DNA from: Halorubrum salinum
Lineage (GTDB): Archaea; Halobacteriota; Halobacteria; Halobacteriales; Haloferacaceae
Length of the DNA: 64,000 nucleotides
Reading direction: 5' to 3'
Assembly: GCF_024494575.1 (NCBI RefSeq)
Contig: NZ_JANHDO010000001.1
Location: 372,001 to 436,000, forward strand
The notes below the pieces were generated by a model. The model saw only the letters and a program-made list of their open reading frames with translations, had not been told where the DNA came from and did no database searches. Made by a program: the position numbers and the translations under genes. Positions 1-7,818 of the stretch are shown piece by piece (positions within the stretch are counted from its first letter, which is position 1; each line of letters begins with the position of its first letter).

Positions 1-303
1 TCGCGGTCGACGACCGCTCGTTCGGTGTGGTCTCCCGACCGATGAGAACCGCGGGAACGGGGACGATCGATACCACTACCGGGCCCCACGCCTCGCGCTT
101 CGTCGATCGGTCGGAAGGTCACGCTTGCGACAGGCTTCGTTCGACGACGCATAAACCCGCACCCCATGGAATCAAATTCGATAATCGGAAGCGGTCGGCG
201 GCGGTGATGTCTCGTCGGTTGCGGGTCTGATACTCTCGGAACACTTGTACATCGCTCCTCTCTGCGATCCGTCCCTGTCACATCTGGGATCGGGAGTCAG
301 AAG
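1..303. other. No gene recognised at left edge
   Basis: The open frames here are short and have no protein-like composition or start signal. It is probably the downstream region of a gene outside the window plus the upstream region of the tRNA gene. No repeat or strong hairpin was seen. Confidence 0.5.
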
Positions 304-312
304 CGTTAAACG
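304..312 (+). promoter_or_regulatory. TATA box of tRNA-Arg gene
   Basis: The AT-rich run gttaaacg lies about 25-30 bases before the first tRNA base, the usual haloarchaeal spacing between TATA box and transcription start. Confidence 0.5.
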
Positions 313-336
313 CTCTCCGGCGATACCCCGTCGTGA

Positions 337-409
337 GGGCGCGTAGCTCAGTGGACAGAGCACTTGGTTCCGGACCAAGATGCCGCGAGTTCAAATCTCG
401 TCGCGCCCG
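337..409 (+). tRNA. tRNA-Arg (anticodon CCG)
   Basis: A 73-base cloverleaf without intron. The acceptor arms GGGCGCG (337-343) and CGCGCCC (402-408) pair perfectly and are followed by discriminator G. The anticodon arm CTTGG-TTCCGGA-CCAAG places CCG at the anticodon, reading the Arg codon CGG. The T-loop GTTCAAAT is canonical, and the D-arm contains TAGCTCAGTGG. CCA is not encoded. The T-rich stretch right after it (410-419) may serve as terminator. Confidence 0.96.
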
Positions 410-419
410 TTTCGTTTCC
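410..419 (+). terminator. Possible T-rich terminator after tRNA-Arg
   Basis: The stretch tttcgtttcc follows the tRNA directly. Archaeal RNA polymerase stops at T-runs; this one is interrupted, so the call is tentative. Confidence 0.3.
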
Positions 420-497
420 TAACGAACCGGATCCAATAGCGCTGCGGTTATCGCACGTCGCCTCCGAGACGACCCGACACCGCGCCGGTCGCCGCGT

Positions 498-896
498 TCA
501 CACCGCGGTCACCCACGCCCGGTAGTCGTCGTCGAGCGCATACACCTCACGGAACGCGCGTTCGATGAACCCGGCCACGCGATTCGCGTCAGACCGCGCG
601 GTGATCACCGCGTTCGTCCCCTCTGCCTCCTCCGGACTGACGAGTTCGTCGATGCGGAACTCCGGAAACTCGCCGAGCAGCGCCTTCAGTCGCTCCAGTT
701 CCGCGTCGGTGCAGTCGAGTACCACCTCCGTCCCTGCAAGCTGGATCCACGGCGGAACCTCGCCGCCGTCGGTCCCGTCGCTATCGGGGTCGACGTCGAC
801 GGTCATCACGTCGCTCGACCGGTTCCGGTGTGCGGCCGCGGCGTCTGCGAACAGCTTCAGCCGCTCCGCCTCGGTCGCGGCGTCGAATCGAGTCAT
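498..896 (-). CDS. Conserved hypothetical acidic protein, 132 aa
   Basis: I do not recognise a named family. The protein is acidic and soluble, with no signal peptide or membrane segment. The N-terminal third looks helical (TRFDAATEAERLKLFADAAAAH), followed by an Asp/Gly-rich linker, and the middle resembles a small alpha/beta fold (PPWIQLAGTEVVLDC... then a helix). The C-terminal part contains a helix with a conserved-looking FIERAFREVYAL. It is the last gene of a leftward run (DUF92, acetyltransferase, hisI, coiled-coil protein), but 73 bases separate it from the gene before it. Composition and codon use match its neighbours, which is the main reason to accept it; the opposite frame is a shadow. 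Confidence 0.75.
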   Translation of the reverse strand: MTRFDAATEAERLKLFADAAAAHRNRSSDVMTVDVDPDSDGTDGGEVPPWIQLAGTEVVLDCTDAELERLKALLGEFPEFRIDELVSPEEAEGTNAVITARSDANRVAGFIERAFREVYALDDDYRAWVTAV

Positions 897-969
897 GCCC
901 GCCTCTCGGCTCCGACGCGTCTTAAAAAGCGGCCACGCGGGCGACGCCTCGCACGCAATCGGCCGCCGC

Positions 970-2118
970 TCACGTCCGTTCCGTCTCCGCGAGCACGTCC
1001 TCGACGATCGACCGCGTCCGTTCCGCCTCTTTCACGCGCTCGTCGACGACGCCGCGCTCGATGAGCGCTACCTCGGCGTCGTCGAGGGCGTCGCGTACCT
1101 CGGCCGCGCGCCGCAGCCGCTCGTAGTCGTCCTCGCGGGCGAGTTCTCGAACCGACCGCAGCGTCGCGACCGTCTCGTCGTCGGCCACCCGCGAGACGAG
1201 CGGGATCAGCTCGTCGATCTCGTAGCCGAGTTCGTCGCCGCCGGCGGGGGGCCAGTCGAGCGTCAGGGGTTCGCCGTCGAGCCGCTCGATGTAGGTCCGG
1301 TGGACCGCGACCGCCGTCCGGAGCGCGCCGGGGTCGTCGACGTAGTGGTCGAGCTTCGAGTTCGAGTAGTCGGCGTACTCTACGAGCGTCGGCAGCGGCT
1401 CCTCGCCCGCCTCGTAGTCGGCGACGTAGTCGGCGAGGTCGGTCGGCGGCACGTCGACGTCGACGAACGGCGTCCCGTCGGCCCTTTCAAGGAAGGCGAA
1501 CACCTCGCGGGCGGACGCCGAGGCGTAAAACGACGCGAACGCCTCGCGCACCGCCTCGTTGTACGCCTCTATCGGCTCGCGGAGGCGGTCGACGTCGACG
1601 TCGAGGTCGGCGTCAGCCATTTCGGCGACCGATCGGAGTTCGTCGAGCCGCGAGTCGAGGTCTTTTTTCGCCGCTTTCGCCTCCTTGCGAGCGATCCGGT
1701 ACGCGTCGACGGCGTCGTCGTACGCGTCGAGGAGGTCGACGTACTCGCCCGCGGGGTCGAGCGCGTCGCGGGCGGCGTCGAAGTCGCCCTCGGAGAGTCG
1801 TTTCTTGTCGACGGCGCCGTCCGCGGCGTCGAACGCGTCGGCCGCGAGCGCCCCGTCGCCGACGTCCACGGCGTCGGCGAACTCGCCGCGGAACTGGACG
1901 TAGGATCCGAAGTCGCCGGTCCCGACCGCGTCCTCCTCGTACTGGTCGAGCACGCGGTGCGCCCGGCGGTAGGCGTCCGCGGCGGCCTCGACCCGCTCCC
2001 GTCCGAGGTCGTCGATCCGGCTCTCGATCCGCCGAAGCTCGTCGTACCGCTCTCTGAGTGTCGCAGCCGCCTCGCCGGCCTCGGCGATCGGCCCGTCGTC
2101 GGTGTCCCCCGCGGCCAT
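970..2118 (-). CDS. Helix-rich conserved protein (DUF7118-like), 382 aa
   Basis: A long acidic, almost entirely helical soluble protein with extended coiled-coil-like stretches: residues about 15-60, 110-170 and 310-380 are rich in Leu/Ala heptads with Glu, Asp and Arg. No catalytic motif or metal site is seen. From memory it resembles the haloarchaeal family DUF7118, with no known function. Its ATG (2116-2118) sits immediately before the stop codon of hisI (2119-2121), so the two genes are back to back and almost certainly share a transcript. This link to histidine synthesis may be only positional. A structural or DNA-associated role would fit the fold, but that is a guess. Confidence 0.8.
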   Translation of the reverse strand: MAAGDTDDGPIAEAGEAAATLRERYDELRRIESRIDDLGRERVEAAADAYRRAHRVLDQYEEDAVGTGDFGSYVQFRGEFADAVDVGDGALAADAFDAADGAVDKKRLSEGDFDAARDALDPAGEYVDLLDAYDDAVDAYRIARKEAKAAKKDLDSRLDELRSVAEMADADLDVDVDRLREPIEAYNEAVREAFASFYASASAREVFAFLERADGTPFVDVDVPPTDLADYVADYEAGEEPLPTLVEYADYSNSKLDHYVDDPGALRTAVAVHRTYIERLDGEPLTLDWPPAGGDELGYEIDELIPLVSRVADDETVATLRSVRELAREDDYERLRRAAEVRDALDDAEVALIERGVVDERVKEAERTRSIVEDVLAETERT

Positions 2119-2562
2119 TCAGTACACCTCGTCGGGGTCGAACACGCGGTCGCCGACGTGTTCGCCGTCGATCGTGCGGTGAAAACACGACCGGTGGCCC
2201 GTGTGACACGCGCCGACGTTCTGATCGACGAGGTACAACAGCGTGTCGGCGTCGCAGTCGACGCGCACCTCCCGGACCGCCTGCGTGTGTCCCGACGACG
2301 CGCCCTTGTGCCACAGCTCGTCGCGAGAGCGCGAGTAGTAGTGAGCTTCGCCGGTCTCGCGGGTCCGTTCGAGCGCCTCCGGCGAGACGTACGCGAGCAT
2401 CAACACCCCTCCCGAGTCGGCGTCTTGGGCGATCGCGGGCACGAGCCCGTCGTCGCCGAAGTCGACGTCGATCGGCCCGGTCGAGTCCGTCTCACTCCGG
2501 TCCGCCTCGTCGACGGCCTCGTCCCGGTCGGCGTCTCCGGTGTCCGCGTCGACATCGCTCAT
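2119..2562 (-). CDS. hisI: Phosphoribosyl-AMP cyclohydrolase
   Basis: Third step of histidine biosynthesis: opens the adenine ring of phosphoribosyl-AMP to give ProFAR. Residues about 34-147 form the catalytic domain. Visible signatures are the substrate motif W84-H-K-G-x-S-S-G, the metal-binding D102-C-D-A-D106 cluster, and the conserved Cys/His segment G-A-C119-H-T-G-H-R-S-C126-F. The enzyme is stand-alone: there is no HisE (phosphoribosyl-ATP pyrophosphatase) domain fused as in many bacteria. The first 33 residues are an acidic extension typical of haloarchaea, and a shorter start is possible. It is directly adjacent to the downstream coiled-coil gene. No other his gene lies in the window, so the pathway is scattered. 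Confidence 0.95.
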   Translation of the reverse strand: MSDVDADTGDADRDEAVDEADRSETDSTGPIDVDFGDDGLVPAIAQDADSGGVLMLAYVSPEALERTRETGEAHYYSRSRDELWHKGASSGHTQAVREVRVDCDADTLLYLVDQNVGACHTGHRSCFHRTIDGEHVGDRVFDPDEVY

Positions 2563-2629
2563 GTCTCGCCGGACGCGCGGATGTCGAATAGGCCTTTTGT
2601 CTGTCTCCGCCGTCGGAACGCGCCGTCGC

Positions 2630-3181
2630 TCACTCCAGCCGCAACACCAGCGCGTCGCCGTCGTCGTACGCGTCCGCCCGGCGGTCGACGACCGAGAACC
2701 CGAGGCTCTCGTACAGCGCGAGCGCGGCCTCGTTGTTCGGGTGCGCCTGCAGCGTCACGGGGCCCGACGCCTCGCGGACGACGGCGCGGAGCAGTTCGCT
2801 CGCCCGCCCATCTCGACGACAGTCCGGGGCGACGACGAGCTCCGCGAGGTGGACCCCCGACCGGTTCGGCGCGTCGACCGGCAACAGGTATCCCGCGACC
2901 CGCCCGCCCGGACCGGCGTCGCTCGCCGTCCCGCTGTCACTCGCCGATCCGCTGTCGCTCCCTGACCCGCTGCTCGCCGTCCCGCCGTCGGCGACGCTCA
3001 CCCGAACGGCCCCCACCGCGAGCCCGTACTCCAGCAGGTCCGGGTTCGGCTGGCGGAGGTGCGACTGTAGCTCGCGGATGCGGCCGGCGTCGGCGGGGCG
3101 CGCGGCGCGGACCCGAGACATCTCCCTGCGTCCGGACCCGGACGACGGCTCCGAGTCGCCGCCGCGGTCGCGTCCCGTCAT
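2630..3181 (-). CDS. GNAT family N-acetyltransferase
   Basis: Transfers an acetyl group from acetyl-CoA to an unknown amine. The RimI-like signature is clear: the core strand [10 protein letters not shown] is followed by the acetyl-CoA loop [11 protein letters not shown], and the C-terminal half carries the N[12 protein letters not shown] motif typical of the family. Between strands there is a low-complexity Gly/Ser/Asp insert (residues about 68-94) encoded by repeated codons. The start at 3181 is chosen because it overlaps the stop of the upstream DUF92 gene as ATGA, which implies translational coupling; an internal ATG at 3121 is an alternative that begins right at the GNAT fold. The substrate cannot be inferred. 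Confidence 0.88.
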   Translation of the reverse strand: MTGRDRGGDSEPSSGSGRREMSRVRAARPADAGRIRELQSHLRQPNPDLLEYGLAVGAVRVSVADGGTASSGSGSDSGSASDSGTASDAGPGGRVAGYLLPVDAPNRSGVHLAELVVAPDCRRDGRASELLRAVVREASGPVTLQAHPNNEAALALYESLGFSVVDRRADAYDDGDALVLRLE

Positions 3182-4527
3182 CGAAGCATCACCGCCCAGA
3201 GCGTCACCGCGGCCGCCGCGCCCGAAAGCGTCGCGAGGAAGTTGACCGCCTGGTTTCCGACGGCCTCTCCCTCGACCAGCGCGCCGAGGAGGCTGTCGAC
3301 GGTCATCCCGACGACGCCGGCGCAGACGACGACCGCGCCGCCCACGACGGGGTCGCCGAGCGGCATGCCGAGCGCGGCGAGCCCGCCGACGAGGAGCCCG
3401 CCGGTCCCCCCGGCCACCTCGCCCTGCCACGTCACCGCGCCGTCCGTTCCCGGCTCGACCCGCCGCAGCGTCGTGACGAGCCGCGGACCGTCGTACAGCC
3501 CGCCGATCTCAGAGGAGAGGGTGTCGGCCATCGCCGTCGCGGTCGCGCCGGCGAACGCGAGCGCGAACGGGGCCGCCGGCACGGCGACGTGCGCCGTCGC
3601 CGCGTAGCCGACGACCGCGGCGAGCGCGACGGCGGAGTTGGCAAGCACGTTGCCCGTGCCGCGGGCTCCCTCGTTCTCCTGTGCGACGCCGCGTTCCGCC
3701 TTCTCGTCGAACCGGTACTTCGAGGCGAGTCCCCCGACGGCGTAAAACGACATGAGCGTGAGGAACCACCCGACGCCGCCGAGCACGACCGCCAGCAGCG
3801 CGGAGAGCACGCCGGTCAACATACCGGAGACCGAGGCGGTGCCGAGCGCGACCGAGACGTAGCCGAGCGCGACGGTCACGCCGAGCCCGAAGGCCACGAG
3901 CGCGACGGTCACGCCCGGGTCGAGCGCGATGAACCCCCAGACGGCGAAGGCGACGAGGATAACCGTGATGTGCGCGTCACGGGAGAACACCAGCGACCGG
4001 ACGAGCGCGGCCGTCAGCGCCGCGACCGCGGCGAGGAAGCCGACGCCGGGGAGCGTCGCGGTGACGCCGCCGGTCGCGGCGCCGACGGAGACCAGTCCGC
4101 CGGTCTGAGCCAGCACGGCGACCTGTCCGGCGACCGCGCCGAGCGTGCCGCCGGCGACGTAGCCGGCGACGAGGACGAACTCGTCTGTCGACCGGGAGCC
4201 GACGAGTTCGCGGCCGAGGCGACCGAAGCCGACCGAGAGCGTCGCCGCGGCGAGCGCCGCGTAGGGGAGCGGCGCGCGGGGGAGGGAGGCGAAAAGCGCG
4301 AGCCCGGCCGCGGCGAGCGAGAAGGCGACGAACCCGTAGAGCCGCTCTTCGTCGCGGTCGCCGGGGAGCGCGAGCGTCTCGAACCACTCTCCGTCGCGGA
4401 CGCCGAAGAAGGCGAGGCCGGCGACGGCGAGAAACGGCACGGGCGCGGCGTCGCCGAGCGCCGGAGCGAGGACCGCAAGTGCGGCCACCGCGGCGAAGGC
4501 GCTCGCGCGTCGGAGCCTCCGTGTCAC
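3178..4527 (-). CDS. DUF92 family integral membrane protein
   Basis: A 449-residue membrane protein with about 11-12 hydrophobic helices spread over its length. The C-terminal half (from about residue 265) shows the DUF92/TIGR00297 hallmarks: K-Y-R-F-D-E-K with a following R-G-T-G-N-V-L-A-N-S, the A-D-T-L-S-S-E-I-G segment, and a conserved G-A-L-V-E-G-E-A-V-G-N-Q-A-V-N-F near the end. Plant members include phytyl-phosphate kinase VTE6, and archaeal members are suspected prenyl-phosphate or CTP-using kinases; that role is inferred. The N-terminal half is longer than in bacterial relatives and also transmembrane. Its stop overlaps the acetyltransferase start (ATGA), so the two are co-translated. 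Confidence 0.9.
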   Translation of the reverse strand: MTRRLRRASAFAAVAALAVLAPALGDAAPVPFLAVAGLAFFGVRDGEWFETLALPGDRDEERLYGFVAFSLAAAGLALFASLPRAPLPYAALAAATLSVGFGRLGRELVGSRSTDEFVLVAGYVAGGTLGAVAGQVAVLAQTGGLVSVGAATGGVTATLPGVGFLAAVAALTAALVRSLVFSRDAHITVILVAFAVWGFIALDPGVTVALVAFGLGVTVALGYVSVALGTASVSGMLTGVLSALLAVVLGGVGWFLTLMSFYAVGGLASKYRFDEKAERGVAQENEGARGTGNVLANSAVALAAVVGYAATAHVAVPAAPFALAFAGATATAMADTLSSEIGGLYDGPRLVTTLRRVEPGTDGAVTWQGEVAGGTGGLLVGGLAALGMPLGDPVVGGAVVVCAGVVGMTVDSLLGALVEGEAVGNQAVNFLATLSGAAAAVTLWAVMLR

Positions 4528-4641
4528 ACACTCGGCTACCCGGGACGCGCACTTAACGGTCCCGACAGCGGCCGACTCACCGCGGCGGCGACGACGAGCG
4601 CCGCGAGGCGATCGACGGCGAACCGCCGACTATCAGGCCGC

Positions 4642-4749
4642 TCAGTATCGATACTCGTTGAACTGCACCGCGTGTCCCTCGATGATCCGGACGGACCGTT
4701 CCGGGTCCTCTCCGTCGCTCGCGCCCTCGCGTGTGTCTCCCATACTCAT
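4642..4749 (-). CDS. Leaderless microprotein, 35 aa
   Basis: A short frame starting MSMGDTREGAS and ending FNEYRY. It is acidic with one basic patch (ERSVRIIEGHAV). The support is positional: a good TATA box (4772-4779, read leftwards) lies about 23-30 bases before the ATG, the spacing expected for a leaderless transcript. A second in-frame ATG is 6 bases further in. The codon choice (GAC, GAG, CGG) fits highly G+C-rich coding DNA. I do not recognise the family. Three 25-bp tandem repeats lie directly upstream of the promoter. It could still be a chance frame. Confidence 0.5.
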   Translation of the reverse strand: MSMGDTREGASDGEDPERSVRIIEGHAVQFNEYRY

Positions 4750-4771
4750 ACGGTAGCCGAAGTCGGAATCC

Positions 4772-4779
4772 GATATAAA
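4772..4779 (-). promoter_or_regulatory. TATA box before microprotein gene
   Basis: Read on the minus strand this is TTTATATC, about 25 bases before the ATG at 4749. It is the clearest AT-rich hexamer in this G+C-rich gap and supports a leaderless start. Confidence 0.55.
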
Positions 4780-4800
4780 CGTTACCCGCGCGGCGAAAGT

Positions 4801-4870
4801 GAGATCGGAGCGTGCACCGCTAAATGAGATCGGAGCGTGCGCCGCTAAATGAGATCGGAGCGTGCGCCGC
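4801..4870. repeat. 25-bp tandem repeat, 2.8 copies
   Basis: Copies start at 4801, 4826 and 4851 with gagatcggagcgtgc; the first two end in ccgctaaat, the third stops after ccgc. Copies 2 and 3 are identical over 20 bases and copy 1 differs at one base (gca for gcg). The block lies downstream of the HAD phosphatase gene and just upstream of the microprotein promoter. Confidence 0.95.
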
Positions 4871-4926
4871 TGGCCGATCCGCGGTCGCGGGCGACGATCT
4901 CGTCGCGGCGGTCGACCCGCCTCGGA

Positions 4927-5706
4927 TCAGTCGAGCACTCGACCGACCTCGCCGAGGTCGTCGAGCACGTAGTCGGGCGAGACGGCGGCGTCCTCCACCG
5001 CCGCCTCGTCCGTGATCCCGGACAGCACGAGAGCGGTCGTCATTCCCGCGCGCTCGCCGAGCGCGATGTCGGTGTCGAGGCGGTCGCCGACGACGAGACA
5101 CTCCTCCGGCGGGTAGGGGAGCCGCTCGCGGACCATCTCGATCGCGGGGTCGGAGGGCTTGCCGAGCACGACGTCGGGCTCGCGCTCGGCGACGCCGGCG
5201 ATCGCGTTGATCACGGCTCCGGACCCGGGGACGTCGCGCTCGGGCGCGGGGATGACGACGTCGGGGTCGGTCCCGACGAACGGGACTCCACGCTCTAAGG
5301 TCCACAGCGCGGTACACAGATCGTCGTAGTCGAACTCCCGATCGATGGAGGCCACGAGCGCGTCCGCCGCCGCGGGGTCGTCCGTGGTGGTGAGTCCCGC
5401 GTCGGCGAACTGAGAGAGCAGCCCCGCGTCGCCGATACACAGCAGGTCGTCTGCCGCGTGGTGCTCTCGGAGGTAGCGCGTCGTCACCGTCCCGGCGGTG
5501 AACACCTGTTCCGCGTCGACGTCGTAGCCCGCGGAACCGAGGCGGTCGACGTACGCCGGCGGCGCTTTCGTCGGGTTGTTCGAGACGAACAGCGTCTTGA
5601 TCCCGGCCGATCGCAGTCGTTCGTACCCCGCCGGCGCGCCGCCGATCGGATCGTCGCCTCGCACGACCGTCCCGTCCACGTCGAGGACGGCTCCGCTGAA
5701 TGACAT
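4927..5706 (-). CDS. HAD superfamily hydrolase, class IIA (NagD-like)
   Basis: A soluble phosphatase of 259 residues. HAD motif I is L-D9-V-D11-G-T-V-V with the nucleophile Asp9 and acid/base Asp11; motif II is the S-N-N-P-T of about residues 42-46; motif III Lys is in V-L-G-K-P-S; and motif IV is G-D-R-L-D-T-D-I near residue 215. The central cap domain (about 70-185) is the class IIA type, as in NagD and p-nitrophenyl phosphatases. In haloarchaea such enzymes are usually annotated as glycerol-1-phosphate or 4-nitrophenyl phosphatase-like; the real substrate is not visible. It stands alone and is divergent from the flavin-binding gene, 54 bases away. Confidence 0.92.
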   Translation of the reverse strand: MSFSGAVLDVDGTVVRGDDPIGGAPAGYERLRSAGIKTLFVSNNPTKAPPAYVDRLGSAGYDVDAEQVFTAGTVTTRYLREHHAADDLLCIGDAGLLSQFADAGLTTTDDPAAADALVASIDREFDYDDLCTALWTLERGVPFVGTDPDVVIPAPERDVPGSGAVINAIAGVAEREPDVVLGKPSDPAIEMVRERLPYPPEECLVVGDRLDTDIALGERAGMTTALVLSGITDEAAVEDAAVSPDYVLDDLGEVGRVLD

Positions 5707-5760
5707 GGTCTCCGTCGGGTCGCCACGACCCTATTTGTGTCGTCGTCGCGTCTACCGCGC

Positions 5761-6195
5761 ATGGAGCACGCCGAGTACGTCTACACGAGCGGCATGACCG
5801 AGTCGGACGTCGACGATCACCTGCGAGCGGGTCACCACGGCGTCCTCGGACTGGCACGCGACGACGACGCGTACGCCGTCCCGCTGAGCTACCACTACGA
5901 CGGCGAGCGGCTCCTGATCCGCGTCAGCGGCCACGACCGCGACAGCGAGAAGCGGCGGTTCCTCGACGCGACCGACACCGCCACGTTCGTCTGTTATGAC
6001 GCGTCGGCGGACGCGTCGTGGAGCGTCCACGTCCGCGGACCGATACGAGAGTGGGACGGCGACGTCGACGAGGCGACCCTCAACGAGTGGTTCCCGCCCT
6101 TTCGCCTGTTCGACGAAGCGGTCGAACAGGTCGCATTCACGCTGTACGCCCTAGAGATGGAGACCGTGGTCGGTCGGCAGACGACCCAAGGGTGA
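5761..6195 (+). CDS. Pyridoxamine 5'-phosphate oxidase family protein (split-barrel FMN)
   Basis: A 144-residue split beta-barrel protein of the kind that binds FMN or F420. The segment G-L-A-R-D-D-D-A-Y-A-V-P-L-S-Y-H-Y is the characteristic first two strands, and K-R-R-F-L-D-A-T-D-T-A-T-F-V-C-Y follows as in the family. Residues W-S-V-H-V-R-G-P-I form the next strand pair. Substrate is unknown; such haloarchaeal proteins are usually not true PdxH enzymes. The start at 5761 is the first in-frame ATG with good coding sequence; a frame open further left (5737) adds eight residues with no family match. A second protein of the same superfamily is at 21310-21759. Confidence 0.88.
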   Translation: MEHAEYVYTSGMTESDVDDHLRAGHHGVLGLARDDDAYAVPLSYHYDGERLLIRVSGHDRDSEKRRFLDATDTATFVCYDASADASWSVHVRGPIREWDGDVDEATLNEWFPPFRLFDEAVEQVAFTLYALEMETVVGRQTTQG

Positions 6196-6255
6196 CGACG
6201 CGGTGGGGCCGCTGTCCCAGATCCGATACCGCTAACGCGTTCGGGATAACGGAAG

Positions 6256-6263
6256 CATAAAGC
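6256..6263 (+). promoter_or_regulatory. TATA box of GTP cyclohydrolase III gene
   Basis: The run cataaagc, preceded by gaag, ends about 18-25 bases before the GTG at 6281. The spacing supports leaderless translation from that GTG. Confidence 0.55.
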
Positions 6264-6280
6264 GGCACGACTCCGTATCG

Positions 6281-7063
6281 GTGTCTACTGTGACGACGAC
6301 CCAGGTGACCCTCGTCCAGATCGACAACTACGGGCCGTGGACCGTGACCCCGGAGCCGCGCCGCGAGATGGACCTCCAGACGCTTCAGTCGCGGCTCTTC
6401 GCCGACATCGCACAGTTCGTCGGCCACCGCGACGCGTACGTCTTCTTCACGCGCTTCGACAACATGATCGCGGTGACGAACGGGGTCGACGACGCCGCCC
6501 ACGCGGCGCTGCAAGAATCGATCGGAAATCGCTATCCGGTGAGTATCAGCCTCGGGACCGCGGTCGCCGAGCGCCCGGTCGACGCCCTCACGGCGGCGAA
6601 CCACAGGCTCCAGACCGAGGGGAGCGCCCAAGACGAGAGCCGGACCGAGGTGCTCGCCGGTGAGTACCTCACGGAGACGACGGACACCGACCTCCAGATC
6701 GCACACTTCGACGTCGTCGACGTCACCGGAAAGTACACGGACCAGATCAACGAGTTCGACACGTTCATCAACGTCGAGCGGGCGTACGCTTCGCTGATGC
6801 ACTACCTCCGTGAGACCCACGGGGCGCTCTCGTTTTTCGTCGGCGGCGACAACATTATCTCCGTCTGTCCGGACCTCCCCGAACGCGCCTTCACCGACGC
6901 GGTCGCACACGTCGAAGACGACGTGGGCGTCGAACTACAGGTCGGCGTCGGCAGCGGGGCGTCCGCACACGAGGCCGGCTTCGCGGCCAAACACGCGCTC
7001 GAGGACTGCCGTCGCGACGGGACGAGCGTCGAACTGTTCGCCGCGCCCGCGATCGGTGACTGA
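6281..7063 (+). CDS. gch3: GTP cyclohydrolase III
   Basis: Converts GTP to the formylaminopyrimidine ribosyl phosphate (FAPy) with release of pyrophosphate, the archaeal entry to riboflavin and coenzyme F420 synthesis. The 260-residue protein is full length and consists of two related halves with nucleotidyl-cyclase-like folds: the first has F-T-R-F-D60-N-M-I-A-V and the second V-G-G-D-N-I-I-S-V-C, each supplying metal-binding Asp. The N-terminal VTLVQIDNYGPW and the C-terminal G-V-G-S-G-x-S-A-H-E-A are typical of the family. GTG at 6281 is preferred because of its spacing to a TATA box; a GTG three codons later is possible. No other flavin or F420 gene is adjacent. Confidence 0.95.
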   Translation: MSTVTTTQVTLVQIDNYGPWTVTPEPRREMDLQTLQSRLFADIAQFVGHRDAYVFFTRFDNMIAVTNGVDDAAHAALQESIGNRYPVSISLGTAVAERPVDALTAANHRLQTEGSAQDESRTEVLAGEYLTETTDTDLQIAHFDVVDVTGKYTDQINEFDTFINVERAYASLMHYLRETHGALSFFVGGDNIISVCPDLPERAFTDAVAHVEDDVGVELQVGVGSGASAHEAGFAAKHALEDCRRDGTSVELFAAPAIGD

Positions 7064-7185
7064 CGCCGACGTGGTCTTGACGCCGACGCGATCTCGGCTC
7101 CGACGTGGTCTCACAGCCGACGCGGCGAGTTCTCTCGCCACCCGGAGCACGTGAATATCTGATATGATAATTGGGGGTGTAGAGT

Positions 7186-7192
7186 TTTTATA
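7186..7192 (+). promoter_or_regulatory. TATA box of 76-aa gene
   Basis: The AT-rich run gtttttatac centred here is about 26-32 bases before the ATG at 7218, consistent with a leaderless or near-leaderless transcript. Confidence 0.55.
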
Positions 7193-7217
7193 CGCATCCT
7201 GTGAACGGCCGAATAAC

Positions 7218-7448
7218 ATGTCCGAGGACATCGTATTCGTCTGTACCGCAGACGACTGTGACGCTGGGCCGTGGGAGGGATCCCACGACGCGATGGCCCA
7301 CTGCGCCGAGCATTCAGACCACGGCTACACGGGACACCCCCGGTCGGAAGTGACGGACGTCATTCCGGCGACGGTGACGCGAAAACGCGACAATCGGAAC
7401 CTCCAGCACAAGGGGCACCCCCGCGGCGCGCTCGCGCAGGACGACTGA
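7218..7448 (+). CDS. Small Cys/His protein, 76 aa
   Basis: A short soluble protein of unknown function. The N-terminus has V-F-V-C-T-A-D-D-C, then an alternating His/Cys segment (S-H-D-A-M-A-H-C-A-E-H-S-D-H), which looks like a metal-binding cluster with two Cys before and several His after, as in degenerate C2H2 fingers. The C-terminal 25 residues are basic and polar. ATG 7218 is chosen over an upstream frame start at 7164 because a TATA box at 7186-7192 lies inside that longer version and gives the right spacing to 7218. A second zinc-finger-like microprotein is encoded on the other strand just downstream. Confidence 0.72.
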   Translation: MSEDIVFVCTADDCDAGPWEGSHDAMAHCAEHSDHGYTGHPRSEVTDVIPATVTRKRDNRNLQHKGHPRGALAQDD

Positions 7449-7500
7449 GTCGGACTCCCGACGCGCCGAGCGCGGTTCGGTCCCGCCGGTGAGCGTCCGA

Positions 7501-7710
7501 CTACTCCGTCTCGTCGAACAGCCCGAGATCGTCGGCGACGAGATCGGCGAGCTGGTCTTTCAGGGCCGGATCGACCTCGGCTACGTCGTCTCCGTCGTGT
7601 TTTCCGTCGTTGTGTCTGGTGAGTGCTCCCTCGACGTCGGACAGCGGGACGCGGGTCTCCGTCTCGCACTCGGTGCACACGATCGGGACGGACGGATCGT
7701 CACTGGACAT
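7501..7710 (-). CDS. Small zinc-finger-like protein, 69 aa
   Basis: An acidic microprotein with the pattern C12-T-E-C15 followed after 17 residues by H33-N-D-G-K-H38, i.e. CxxC...HxxxxH as in a C2H2 zinc finger. The first 40 residues hold the finger, and the rest is an acidic helix (VDPALKDQLADLVADDLGLF). Haloarchaea encode many such fingers, mostly unstudied; a regulatory or protein-interaction role is an inference. It is convergent with the 76-aa gene and divergent from the heme-binding fusion gene, with about 108 bases to that start. Confidence 0.8.
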   Translation of the reverse strand: MSSDDPSVPIVCTECETETRVPLSDVEGALTRHNDGKHDGDDVAEVDPALKDQLADLVADDLGLFDETE

Positions 7711-7818
7711 CGTCCGAGTAGTCGCGGGTGCCCGGTATCAACCTTCGGGACCGGACGAGAGTTTCCGCCGCGTGGGACGACTCACAAACCCCTAAGTCGC
7801 GGCGTCCCAAGGCGACGT

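Noticed and set aside
565-4827. A 1420-codon open frame on the plus strand
   Set aside because: It covers at least five well-supported leftward genes, has Arg/Val-rich mirror composition and no family match; it is an antisense shadow in high-G+C DNA.
4801-4870. CRISPR-like repeat
   Set aside because: The 25-bp units follow one another with no spacers.
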